Part shown: piece by piece, positions 18,218-54,796 of the stretch
Numbering within the stretch: position 1 is the stretch's first letter
Layout of the letters: every line of letters starts with the position of its first letter
Assembly: GCA_018292915.2 (NCBI GenBank)
Contig: JACVVK020000209.1
Location: 717,501 to 781,500, forward strand
Length of the DNA: 64,000 nucleotides
Origin: Batillaria attramentaria
Taxonomy: Eukaryota; Mollusca; Gastropoda; Batillariidae
Direction: 5' to 3'
Program-made: the position numbers and the translations under genes
The notes under the pieces: generated by a model
What the model was told of the DNA's origin: nothing
What the model saw: only the letters and a program-made list of their open reading frames with translations
Database searches by the model: none

Positions 18218-18616
18218 CGAGTGCTGAGGAAAAGTGGTCGGACTACAGCTCGAAAGCTTGCCTAAAGAGGTAGGTCTTTAAATGGGCTTTGAATTGAGTC
18301 AGCGTGGGAAGGTCCCACGTCGTTCAGTTTCTCAAAGAAGCGAACATGCACCGTACAATTTAGTTTAAAACTTGGAACATAATCTTGTCCACCTTGGGGG
18401 CCGGGGGGTGGGGGGGGGTGTTAAACTTGTAAATATAATTAAGATTTGACATCATGCTCCTTTAAGCCCCCAAAGGATCACTAAGATCACTATCAGAAGA
18501 TATTTCTCGAGTTCGGTAACTCCACTGCGTTATGTCGCCGATCAGCATCTTCGGACGTCTGCTACGGGGTTCCTATCAGTGACGGCAGTTGTCTGCCTTC
18601 AGGGTCTGGCCAGCGA

Positions 18617-18960
18617 CATAATAATAATAATAATAATAATAATGACGACTTATAAGGCGCCCATACATGAAATAAAACAGGCTCTAAGCGCCGTACATCA
18701 TAACAACATACACCACTTTCATACACACAGACTCACAGGGAACATTCAACGTTAAACAATATCTCACAACAAGTAGGCTGACACGGTGTGGAAGGGCAGA
18801 GTAAATCAGTAATCAGTTTTAAATAGGTGGGTTTTGAGGCAGTGTTTGAAGCTGGCACTGGACTCTGTGTGTTTAAGTGATATAGGAAGTTGGTTCCAAA
18901 GAGCTGCAGCCTGAAAGGAAAGGGATCTCTGACCACATGTTTTAGTTCTTCACGACATAA
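18617..18960 (-). mobile_element. LINE-like 3' end, different subfamily
   Basis: Inverted (ATT)n end at 18,617 followed by GGCGCCCATACATG. The minus-strand translation has AALWNQLPISLKHTESS and FKHCLKTHLFKTDY, which read like the C-terminal end of another non-LTR family. Confidence 0.65.
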
Positions 18961-19531
18961 GTTGTGAAATGGCTAAATGAGGTACAGACCAAAGTTTTAC
19001 CTTCCAAAAATATATGTTCCACGTAAACGGTGATGCAGCATTTTTCTGGCAATTTTGGCAACTGTATAAACGCTTTGTTTTAGACTAGTGAATTGCCTGC
19101 TATATCCGTCCATGTCCTCTATAGTTCAAGCATTCGTTTGTTATAACTGCTATCGTCCATCGGTCTACCATACGTTTTACATCATGTGGAAACCGCGCCC
19201 GCACTGTACACTGTCAATGGTACTATTTCTCGTCTATGTTTGTCTGTGTAAAATGCCTCAAAAGAAATTTAACCTTCCCCGTACGGGGTGGGCGCAGGTG
19301 CACCCATGCTTTGACTTAATTAATGTATCTCAGTCAATTTATTTATCTCCCGTCTTTGAAATTTTAGGACTTTGTTGGTAAACGTTTTGACTATGTTTCC
19401 ATCAAAAATTGTGTGTGTTTGTTTGTAAACAACGGAGTAAATAAACAAAAAAAACCGTTGTATAATTAGTGAATCGCCTATATAAAAACCATGGGTGTGT
19501 GTGCACCCACAACGTAGGGACAGGAATATTC

Positions 19532-19697
19532 AGGGTAGGTGTTTGGGGGTTTAACGTCCTTTTCCACCACTTAGGGTGATAGCAAAGACGGGGCAACGAT
19601 GAAAAAGCCAGCACAAATATTTGGCCCCAGCCGGGATCGAACTCACGACCCGAGCATTAGAAGTCCAACGCTCTACCATTCGACCACCCCGGCTCCC
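19532..19697 (-). mobile_element. SINE-1, minus copy
   Basis: Full-length copy with intact head (GGGATCGAACTCACGACC) and TGTTTGGGGGTTTAACG tail junction. Confidence 0.85.
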
Positions 19698-19699
19698 CA

Positions 19700-20380
19700 G
19701 GAATATTCAGTATATCGTCTATATATATAACATGGGTGACTTAGCACCCAGAACGTATTCAGTGTAAGTTTTTAGGGACGTACGGCGAAGGTAAAAAAAA
19801 AAAAAGAAAGAAAAAGATTAAAAGATTTACCTTCTAAATCTGGACCTGCATAAGGCGGCCATTCAAAGGAGGTTTGTATTGTTTGAAAGGTCGATTAGAT
19901 ATTAAACTTTCTAGATCCCAAAGATCTTGATTGCCTGCGCTAATGCGGTCAGATGCTATTTAACTCATGTTACGGTGGGCAGTCACACACGATACTCAAA
20001 GAATAACAGTAGTGAACACTGATCAGCGTTGATCGTTCGCATTGTCTGCAGTGACTTTAACATTGCACTTTAACATAAACATTGCACACATAAACAAACC
20101 GTTACAACGAAATTGCACAGAAGGTTCAGTGGAACAAACGTGACAATGAAACTTCCACAGCTTCCTGCAGCTTATTCTAACAAAATTGTGTCACAAATAA
20201 TTATGTCGACGTCTCCTTTACTATAAGGATTCCAGAAATGCATCTGCATTGTGACACAGCCGTGATAAGAATTGTGGTAATTGAGGGATAAGAAAAATTC
20301 AGGAACAATGCAAATAACACCCAGTTGTAAGCAAATAAAAATAGAATGTATAATAATGTCAACAGTGATCAAATTAAAAA

Positions 20381-20445
<65 letters not shown>

Positions 20446-21385
20446 CTGAGGCTCCGGGGTCAACATCGGGACTGTTGGGTTCGTGGTTTTTGTTTATTTG
20501 CTTGCTTGTATCTTGTTTTTTGTTTGTTTGTTTGTTGTTGTTGCTGTTGGTTATTTTTTGTTGTTGTTCTTGTTTTTTGTTTGTTTTGTTTTGTTTGTGT
20601 GTTTGTTTTCTTTTGTTGTGGTTGTGGTTTTGGTGTTGTTATTTTCTTTTTCAAAGACGTTTTATTCTTCATACCGTCAACCCATAAGAATATGTGGAAT
20701 TGTGGGCTCTTCCCGGCGGAGCAGCCCGTAGAATACGAGAAGTAACGGGAAAAGATTTACATGAAGGGACTAGAGTTTCAGACGAAAAAAAAAATCTGGA
20801 TTAACATTTCTTGGACCTACTTTCGTACACATATCGTGACGTGAGGAGAAAACGTGACGAGACGCACTGACCTATCACTTTGCGTGACAGTGTTCGCTTT
20901 CGTTCTAATTCTCTACGGCGTAATAAAATGTAAGATCATTATTTTCCCTACTTTTTTTTTGAGGGTGGGGGGAGGGGGGGGGGTGGGAGGGGGGCGGGGT
21001 ATAAACCTGACAAATCTTCCCAGCAATGTTTTATTGTCTAACTCATTCTAAAATAACTTTTTGTCGTCACTCTGTCGTACTTTCTCATGGAGGTTTGAAG
21101 AGTACACATCAACTAATATGCGAACTTAATCTTGACGTCAATGTTTGCGCTCCTAGGAAGTGTATTTTAGGCTCAATTCGATACTTAATATCATTTCAGC
21201 ACGCTTTTGCACTAAATGAAAAATCTGAGGTTTACAGTGGGGGAAAACTGGGTCAGCAGCTTTTACTTACACGAAGATTTTTTTTTTTTAAATCTCCAAA
21301 CAATATCCAAGAAAATTCATAGGACACTGCAACCCCAAAGCACATCAAAATACTATGTTGAAATAAGATAGATTAATAATGCATT

Positions 21386-21461
<76 letters not shown>

Positions 21462-22584
21462 CAGAATTTGAATGTATTACTGGCACTGTACGTTTGAGCA
21501 GATATAAAATTTCCCCACGAGGGATCAATAAAGTACTCTTATCTTAATACGGATTTGTCCGGTTAACTTAAAAAAAAAAAAAGTTTTTAAAAAAGTGGTG
21601 AAATATCGACGTTTCCTTTGCGCCGGAGAAGAAACGGAAAGCCAGAGGACATTGACAAACAAAATTCATTAGGTCAGCGCGTCATGAAAGACCTTTTTTT
21701 CCTGCGACTGGTTTTCGAAACAGGCTGCGCAAAGAAAATAAACATCGCTGAAAATCATTGGTGTCTGCAGCTCTAAACGCACTGTACAAGAAAACTGCCT
21801 ACCCAGCCCCCAACCGCTCTCTAGCTTTCTAAACTTGGATGTTTATGGTGTCTGTTGCCATTCTCCACTGGAAATTGTGATGCGTGCTATCACCTCGTAA
21901 CGAATATAATAAGAAAATCGTCAGCGCGGGAGGAAAAAATATGCTTACGCACATTCCGCCCACACTCTTACTTACCCAGAAGGCGTTCTAGTTACAATTT
22001 ATGAAAGTCAGGCAAAAATAAACAGTGGAACTTTGATCATGCTTCGCAAACTTCTTTCACGTATATTATGCACATACAAAAAAAAAATTAACGACACAAA
22101 ACAGATCTCTTTTTCACAAAAACAGGCATACTACCGGTACAGACTGGCATTTTATTTATATGTCATTAGAACGTTCGAGTGAAAACATGCAATTTTTCAG
22201 TCTGTTCTGCGGCTCGGGTCCTTTCAGGCGTGGTGCTCGCCGGCTGCTCAGCTCAGCTAGACAGACGTTTCGCTTTGCTGCGGCAGATATGAAACTGTGA
22301 TTTTTTTTTTTTAACTCAAAATTTGCATGTTCAAATCGTGTGTTCTCAGAGGACATTCAAAATACCACCTGGGTCCGCCAGTGCAGAAACAGTGTTTGAC
22401 AGGCGCAAAACGTTTTCAGAAAAGACGAATGCAAAATGTTGTTCTCGTGTTCTTTTAAAATTGAAAAGCATTGGACGATTCCAATGGAGGCAAGATGTGG
22501 CATCTGCAACCTTCCTCTCCCCCCCCCCCCCCACCTCAACCCTCCTTCCATCACGTCACTTTCGTCCGGCATCACCTAGTACTT
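19700..22584. other. Mostly unique spacer with low-complexity blocks
   Basis: Contains CT/AC tract at 20,380-20,444, TTTG-rich DNA at 20,490-20,650, G tract near 20,970 and the GT tract at 21,389. No exon supported on either strand. Confidence 0.6.
21389..21457 (+). repeat. (GT)n microsatellite
   Basis: About 33 units; followed 50 bp later by an AATAAAG retroposon-type end. Confidence 0.95.
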
Positions 22585-22930
22585 ACAACATAATCCTGTT
22601 GATGGCATACGTGTTTGACGGTACTCCGCCCACTGTTGATAGCACACGTGTTTGAGAATTCTCCACCCACTGTTGATAGCATACGTGTTTGACGATACTC
22701 CGCCCACTGTTGATAGCATACGTGTTTGACGGTACTCTACCCACTGTTGACAGCATACGTGTTTGACGGTCCTCCGTCCACTGTTGATAGCATACGTGTT
22801 TGACGGTTCTCCGCCCACTGTTGATAGCATACGTGTTTGACGGTCCTCCGCCCACTGTTGATAGCATACGTGTTTGACGGTACTCCGCCCACTGTTGATA
22901 GCATACGTGTTTGACGGTACTCCGCCCACA
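22585..22930. repeat. 37-bp minisatellite, about 9-10 copies
   Basis: Unit CCACTGTTGATAGCATACG, TGTTTGACGGTACTCCGC. Because 37 is 1 mod 3 and no frame of the minus strand has a stop, long overlapping minus-strand frames appear; these are a consequence of the repeat. Confidence 0.93.
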
Positions 22931-23124
22931 ATCCTTTAACGGCAAGAATGGCAGCACATCTATGTACAAGTTGTGAGCAAAACTCGAGTTTCCAGAGCGT
23001 TCTCTTTCGTGATGAACAAAGTACAAACAGAGCAACGTAGATGTGGGCTGCCTGTCCGTACCGATGTGAACAGTGAACACGCAGATCCCGTCACCATCGC
23101 TTTGTGATGTGGCAACGTTCAAAT

Positions 23125-23845
23125 ATCACTGACGGTACCGCTAACAGCAGCCTATAACACCGCCGCACTTTGGAACGTTTACAAATCAGCATTTTGTGAT
23201 CAGTGGACAACAACGTCCACGCAGCCTCGTCGTTGCCGCATAGCGTTTCAGAAACCGGCGTTTCCAGATCGCTTACGGTACCGATACGGTACCGAGATAG
23301 CAGCCTGGCTGAATGCTGGCTAAAATGCTGGCTAAAGGTGTACATAAGAATGTTCAATTGACGCAGCATCGTATTCTGAAAACGTTCACTGGTTGTAGTA
23401 ACATATCAGGTCCGATAAAACGACGCAGCATGATGTAGGAACGTTTGGGATCCACTGGCTGTGGCCATAGGGTGGTGTACAAGAAGGTCCTGTTATCGCC
23501 GCATCCTGTTCTGGAAATGCCACAGATCACTGTTTGTACCGATATCCAAAGTTCCAGTCACCAACAGAGCATGACGTAGAAACGTTTACAGACCAATGGC
23601 TTTGGCTGTGGAAGCGGTACATAACAAAGGCTGGTCACCGCCGCATCATGACGTAGAAACGTTACCCGTCACTGGTTGTACAGATTTTTTTATGCAAGGT
23701 CCGACGCGCAATGACGTCAAAACGTTTACATTCCATTGGCTGTGGTTGTGTCTGTGGTCTTGGCTCTGGGACCCTGGGAGGAACGTCCCGACCGTCACCG
23801 CCGCATCATGTTGCGAAAACGTTTGCAGATCACCGCCCACCACTT
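23125..23845 (+). repeat. Old, diverged tandem repeat of about 100 bp
   Basis: A block like GCCGCATCATGACGTAGAAA then CGTTTACAGATCACTGGC-like sequence recurs about six times (near 23,150, 23,235, 23,420, 23,500, 23,570, 23,640, 23,710 and 23,800) with many substitutions. Confidence 0.65.
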
Positions 23846-23941
23846 CCGCGCCTCCCGTCTGAACGTCGCTGTGAACATGCCTGGAAAATGGTAGAACAAA
23901 GGTCATCCAGCTGATGTATGAACTGGGAAATAGGTATACAG

Positions 23942-24223
23942 GGCCCGTATGTAATAGTCGAGGTTAGGGCTTTTAACCCTGGGTTAGTGTCTAACTTCGA
24001 ACTAAACTAGCTATAGGGTTAAATTTTTTTTTGTTTTTTTTTTTTGTTTTAAATCAAGAAGCGGGCCCATTCCAGCAAGGTGCCTAAGCTGTTATAGAAG
24101 GATTTTGTTCTTCCTTTCTTCATTTTCTTTTTTATTTAATTTTGCTTATGGGTTTCTTTTGTCCTAGTCTGGGTTAGGCCCGTAGCCGTGGGTTAAATTA
24201 ACCTCGAGTTTTACATACGGGCC
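23942..24223 (+). mobile_element. MITE-A copy 2 (CAG target duplication)
   Basis: Same 280-bp element as at 825, clearly alignable along its length apart from T-tracts, flanked by CAG at 23,939-23,941 and 24,224-24,226. Confidence 0.8.
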
Positions 24224-24253
24224 CAGGTCACACATTCCCCACTCGCTCACTCA

Positions 24254-24690
24254 GGCGTATGAGCAGAAAATGACCGTGGGGTCATGTTTGGTGTTTCTTT
24301 GGGGTACCCTGTTTGGCGAACGTGCTAGTCTGTAGTGATTTTTGTTGTTGTGAAAAAGCGTGATTGGTGCATGGCAGGCGGTCACAAAAAGAGGAAAGAT
24401 GCCAGTGACTTTTTGCACAGAGGTGGGACACAAGTGAGGCGAGTGGATTTCTGTGAACTGCCTTTCTGGCCTAAAGAGAAAGTAGACGTGCGTTACTCCA
24501 GTGAGGCCTGAGCGGAAAGGAGACATTCAATTTGTTTTTTTTTAAACCGCTGTCAGGTGCGTGCCTTTGAATGGTCTGTTCGTGGCAGTGATTGTTTCTA
24601 GACTGAAGTATTTTTGGGGGTTACTTTGATGCCTGAGGCTAATAGGGAATACATTATAGGCATTTTGAGGCCCTGTGAATTTCTGCCTTT
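24254..24690 (+). repeat. Dispersed repeat D, copy 1
   Basis: About 430 bp starting ATGACCGTGGGGTCATGTTT and ending near GAGGCTAATAGGGAATA; the same sequence occurs at 36,868 and 58,705. No intact frame. In copy 3 it lies inside element C, so it may be that element's internal part. Confidence 0.75.
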
Positions 24691-24797
24691 CACCTTCACT
24701 ATATCACTGACACTCTGCTATTCAATCATTCACACATGCAGACAAAGGTCGAAAGGAACGGCATGTTTGAAAACTGGTCTTTTCATCAACAACTTTC

Positions 24798-25272
24798 TAT
24801 AATAATAATAATAATAGCTCTTATATAGCACTAGTAGTCTGCTCAAAGAGCACTCAGTGCGCTACACACACACATTCTCACGCATACATGAAACACTAAT
24901 TACGTGTGCGGGGAGGGGGGGGGGGGGGGGTAGATGATACTACAGATCATATGCTGTCTTGAATAGATAAGTCTTTAGTTTTGATTTAAACTGTGGGAGG
25001 GTCTGGGTGTTCCTAAGGGAGGGAGGCAGAGAATTCCATACCTGGGGGGCACAGAAACTGAAAGAGCGCTCACCGAAGGTTTTGAGATTGAACTTGGGAA
25101 CCTTCAGGAGCTTTTCCGATGAGGAGCGGAGAGTACGAGAAGGTTCATACGTGGTGAGTTTGTCGGAAAGATACTGAGGAAGGGACTGCTCAAAATGACG
25201 GAAGGACAGTGTTGCGATTTTGTGCTTGATGCGGTACACAACGGGCAGCCAGTGCAATTCCCTTAACAGGGA
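24798..25272 (-). mobile_element. LINE 3' end (copy 2)
   Basis: The minus-strand frame 25,257-24,940 encodes HWLPVVYRIKHKIATLSFR, PSRTLRSSSEKLLKVP, GERSFSFCAPQVWNSLPPS and FKSKLKTYLF, paralogous to the 8,342 copy. The 3' end is (ATT)n at 24,800, and a G tract interrupts the UTR. Confidence 0.85.
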
Positions 25273-25698
25273 AGAGAAGGCCCATAGTCATTGTCACTGG
25301 CACCAGCAACAGAATAGTGCAGGGTAAAACAAAACACGACAAGACAGGGGTTTTCCAGGGATCCTGTGTTTTGCAGTTGATTTCGTTTCGTTTCTGTGCT
25401 GTTGTTGTTGTTGTTGTTTGGTTTTTTTTTCTGCTTCTCCTCTCTTGTACTTTTTTACTTTTCTTTTCTTTCCTTACGACTTCTTTTGATTTCTTTTCTT
25501 TTCTTTTTCATTTCCTCCTTTGTGTGTGTCTCCGTCCTGCTCTTCATCCGGCGTAATAAGGTGTCTTCCCAATGTGGCGGGGCAAATCACACGGGAGAAA
25601 ACCGCTTTTCTTCGAGAAAAAAAAAAGAGGGGGGGGGGGGGGGCTGTGGTGGTAGGGGAGGAAGTGGGGTATCAGGAACAAGAGGGTGCAACAGGTTC

Positions 25699-25700
<2 letters not shown>

Positions 25701-25781
<81 letters not shown>
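25701..25781 (+). repeat. (GT)n microsatellite
   Basis: About 39 units, continuing into a TTTG-rich stretch to 25,990. Confidence 0.95.
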
Positions 25782-25783
<2 letters not shown>

Positions 25784-26058
25784 GTTTTTGTTTGTTTGTT
25801 TATTTGTTGGTTTCTTTTTGTTTCTTTGTTTGGTTGGTTGGATTTTGGGGGGATATTATTTGATTGTATTGTTTTGTAGTTTTGTTGTTGTTTGTTTGTT
25901 TGTTTGTTTTGTAGTTTTTTTTCTTGTTTTTTTTCTTTTCTGTTTTTGTTTTTTTATAAAAAATCAAGTCTTCGTCATAATCATTGTCGTCGTCGTCATC
26001 ATCATCGTCATCATCATGAATTAGCAAAAATGGAAAGAGTAAAGAAAAGAAAAAGCGC

Positions 26059-26064
26059 TTTATT
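26059..26064 (-). terminator. Poly(A) signal of the GPCR gene
   Basis: AATAAA on the minus strand about 110 bp after the GPCR stop codon. Confidence 0.65.
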
Positions 26065-26175
26065 ATAAAGAGATAACACTAGAGTGCTCGAGAGAAGAAC
26101 ACAGGGCAAGGAACAGGCGTAGGTGTGATATGATATAGGAATACGCGTATCATGTAGTGCTTTGAAGTAGGGAAA

Positions 26176-51173
<24,998 letters not shown>

Positions 51174-51231
51174 CTGAAAAAGAACAATAAAAAGTCTATT
51201 TACTTGAAATAAATTAATGATAAATGTGAAC

Positions 51232-51322
51232 CTTTCGAGCCCTCCGTGGATTCCACCCATGACCTGGGAGGAACACCACTGGAGCTGGCAAAGAGTTTGG
51301 GCGGCAACAACAACAACAACTA
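51232..51322 (+). mobile_element. SINE-3, 3' end fragment
   Basis: CGAGCCCTCCGTGGATTCCA to GGAGGAACACCACTGGAGC followed by a CAA repeat, 60 bp upstream of the GPCR TM5 exon. Confidence 0.78.
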
Positions 51323-51347
51323 ATGATCAATGGGAAACGTTCCTCTC

Positions 51348-51508
51348 GCTGGGTGTGGGTGTTTGGAGGTTTAACGTCCTTTTCCACCACATACGGGTGA
51401 TATCAACGACGGGGCAACGATGAAAAAGCCAGCACAAATATTTGACCCCAGCCGGGATACGAACTCACGACCCGAGCATTAGAAGTCCAACGCTCTACCA
51501 TTCGGCCT
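51348..51508 (-). mobile_element. SINE-1, minus copy truncated in the head
   Basis: Body and tRNA-like part match, but the first ten or so bases of the head are missing after ACCATTCGGCC. Lies just upstream of the GPCR TM5 exon, in its intron. Confidence 0.82.
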
Positions 51509-51530
51509 CTCACTGGTCATTGTAACGCTG

Positions 51531-51616
<86 letters not shown>

Positions 51617-51619
<3 letters not shown>

Positions 51620-51763
51620 CAGTGCTTTATTCTCTTATTGAAGACAGAGTACCGTGCAAAAGAGAACGCTTCGATAATTATGATATAATCTGGTTACCAC
51701 GGTGCCTCGTCACTGACGCGACGTCCGCTTGCAGTGAAAGTAGACAGAGCCAAATAACAGCGA

Positions 51764-51768
<5 letters not shown>
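51617..51768 (-). repeat. Element K, copy 2, inverted, between two (AC)n tracts
   Basis: Inverse of copy 1 (CAGTGCTTTATTCTCTTATT to CCAAATAACAGCGAGCG) with a few substitutions and a short insertion near GATAATTATGATATAATC. Confidence 0.9.
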
Positions 51769-51836
<68 letters not shown>

Positions 51837-51849
51837 GATAATCTCAACT

Positions 51850-53319
51850 TGACCCTATGCAGAGACATGGACCGAGAGCCTGACAGGCAGACAGACAGAC
51901 ATACTGAGACAGAGAGAAGCCGACGCTGCAGCAGTAAAGTGGAAAGGGAAAGCACTGTAACGCCAAAATGATACAGTGACGCCCCTTGAGTATTTTGTAA
52001 AGAGCAGACAAGCGGAAAATCCGCGTGGACACTCCACAATTGCTAAGTCATCAGACAGGCCCTCTTGTCCACGACCGAACGAGAGAGCAGCAACGGCCAA
52101 CAGCAACACGCTGAGTGTGAACGCTCCTGGCCGCACGCTAAAGAAAGCCAAAGCATCTATCAGTTCTAGATTTAACCCCGATTAAAAAAAATCGATCAGG
52201 AAGAGTAAGAAAATCACCATCGTCTGCTGTGCGTCTCATCTGTGCTTGAAAAGCGCCCCGGCCGGCAGCCCGCAGGCCTATAGTCCGCAACAAGCCTAGC
52301 GTTGCCATATGTGAAAAAAAGGGTATTTGGCCTAGCGGCTAAACATACTTTTTCCATTTTTCCCCCAAAGTCACAAATCACGTGGAACTTTTCACAGCGC
52401 AACACGCTTGGTCGTACTAAATTTCAGCTTTATTTGAGCTTTCAGTTGCTTTCCGAGCAGGAAAAGCACGGTTAGAAGTTTTCGGTTTAACCAAAAACTG
52501 CAAAGGACTCAAGACTCAAGAAGTTTAAAGTGTAGGCATTTTTGTCCATTCACATGTGGGAGTAGGGGGAAGGGGGTTACAGTAACATCTAGGAGCAAAA
52601 TCATGTCCAATGTATAAAACAGCTCACGCCAAGCGCTTGGATACCAACTCACTTGAAAATTGTCTGTCCAATCAAAGTTAAAGTGCACAAAGCAGGCCTG
52701 CAAGAGAGATAAGTTGTAGGTCGTTATGTGGACTATGCAGGGAGGATGTATGAATGTAGAATGGCAAGATAATGATATTGTGTTTCTCTCTTGAATGTCT
52801 TGATGACCCTTTCATCAACTCACACACATTACAATAGCCATATCTGTTTCGGACTGTTTTTTTGTTGTTGTTGTTGTTTTTTGTTTTTGTTTTTGTTTTG
52901 TTTTTAGTGTGTGGACTGCTGAAACTGGTATGAGTTCCTTTGAGGCATGAGGTGTGCTAATGCTGAGGTGCATGTGCCGTGTTCTAAACTTCAAAATTCA
53001 AAATACTCCATTGTCCAAATAAAAAAAAAATAAAGCAGAAAGTTGTCTTTAGACATATACATTGCTCCGTTTTGAAGAACTTCAGCGTCTGTTCATTATT
53101 ATTTTTTATAACCAAATAATGAACAGATGTTGAAGTTCTTCATATAAAGATATTTAAGAAGTGAGAATAAACGCGATGGGCAGGAATTTGGTTGGGGTTT
53201 GTTCTTCACCAGATCGAGTAAAATTCACGTGCAGACTCCTTTACGGAGCCTGTCTTGCCTTCGTGTGCATACGCATTCACGAATACCAAGTGTGCACGTT
53301 ACATATCGCGTAATAAAGG
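51850..53319. other. Upstream GPCR intron or intergenic sequence
   Basis: No confident exon. A 45-nt minus-strand candidate between TCTCTCTTGCAG and GTGAGT (about 52,652-52,696) is discussed under findings. Confidence 0.5.
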
Positions 53320-53740
53320 AGTTAATAATAATAATAATAGGGCGCCTATCCCAGGGGAACGAGCTCTAGGCGCCTTACAATCTAAAACCGAAGTAAAAAT
53401 AAAAATAAAAAAAACATTCACTCAATGTACACTACGTAAGAACAACAAAAAAGTAAAAGAGCACAGATTAACCAAACAGACAACACAATTGAGTAGAAAT
53501 GATAAAGCACAGGCAGAGACAGTTGAAAACCAAGAACAAGAACCAGTGATAAGATCCAAAGCAAACGAATAGACTGGAATGAGCCAGATAGAACCTTACT
53601 AGGGTAGCAGCGGTAAGGAGCTAAAAGACAGACTGACACTATAAGACTTGCGAAACAAAATCATAAGTTTGGCTGAAATGGTGACTGTCCTATATAAATT
53701 TGGCGTTACACTTCGCCGCATACCATAATTATGGTTCCAG
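53320..53740 (-). mobile_element. LINE- or SINE-like 3' end with (ATT)n
   Basis: AATAATAATAATAGGGCGCC and GCGCCTTACAATCTAAAAC mark an inverted retroposon 3' end like that at 18,617. No recognisable coding remnant. Confidence 0.5.
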
Positions 53741-54624
53741 GTTTCATGGTTCGAAGGATAAGGATAGAATTCGGGAAACTGCCCCTGCCGTGCTACAGAC
53801 AGTGCAGCTCGCAAATCTTCATCCTCGTTCAACAGTCTAGAGTTTAGCCCGAAAAATGTCTGGTGCAAGGCGCGGACTAGGGACAGCACGCGGTCTTCTC
53901 AGGTTTGAGGAGATTGTTCGGGCTAAAGCATGAGCTGTGAAAGGAATACTATCGATTTTCATTCCGGCTGTTGTCACTGTGGCAAGTTTACGAACGGAAC
54001 GATTTTAGTTGCAGGACGTTCTGGCCTAAATGTTGAAATCCGCAAACCGTCCCCCCGAGACTACACCACCGCTGCCATTTCAGCTTAACTTTGACTTCAG
54101 ACTTAAAGTGGATTTTACAGTCAGACGGAATTAACCAAGTTATATCTTAATCGGACTTAAGAACTTTCACGACTGTTTATGATTTGTGTCTCTTTCTAAA
54201 GAACGGAACAATGTTTGAGTCTAAATACAATTTTCTTGTTTGTTTGTTTGTTTTGTTGGTTTTTTGTTTGTTTGGGTTTTTTGGTTGTTGTTTTTTTTAA
54301 AACAGGCGATAACGTATTTTGAATGTAAGTATTCTGTTGTTAGAGATATCTGGAACACAATTTGAATGATATAATTATAATGACAAATAAATTAAAAATA
54401 CATGAAAATCAATTTAGATTTTACAACATACCATGACTTCGGTGCTAGATCGGACTCTAGTGTTGCATGAAATGTACGTGACTCTGATGCTAGAGTGGCT
54501 CAGAGAAAATGTGGAACAAAGCGCTTCGTTCTTATTGATTCATTCAAAGAACTTTGGCCCCACTCTGGCCAAGAAAATGCTTTTCAAGTTTCCCACAAAT
54601 GGTTCATGTCTAACACCTGCCCCG

Positions 54625-54722
54625 TTCAAACAAACAAACAAACAAACAAACAAACAAACAAACAAACAAACAAACAAACAAACATGAAATTTAAACACTG
54701 CCTGGATCCTGTCGCCGGATGT

Positions 54723-54795
<73 letters not shown>
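54625..54795 (+). repeat. (AACA)n and (AC)n microsatellites
   Basis: AACA x14 (54,628-54,684), 45 bp of other sequence, then AC run at 54,729-54,793 ending in a G tract. Confidence 0.95.

Positions 54796-54796
<1 letters not shown>

Noticed and set aside
22583..23122. 179-codon minus-strand open frame with repeating VKHVCYQQW-like peptide
   Set aside because: Produced by the 37-bp minisatellite, which is open in all three minus frames; the peptide changes frame every unit and the remainder is not coding-like.
24251..24526. Minus-strand frame sharing FLFRPERQFT with frames at 58,779-59,084
   Set aside because: The shared peptide reflects copies of repeat D; frames are short and shift between copies, so not treated as a gene.
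51855..52151. Minus-strand frame resembling a secreted protein with a signal peptide
   Set aside because: It starts at TTG (52,151-52,149), has no in-frame ATG or obvious splice donor, and its end is CTGTCTGT repeat.
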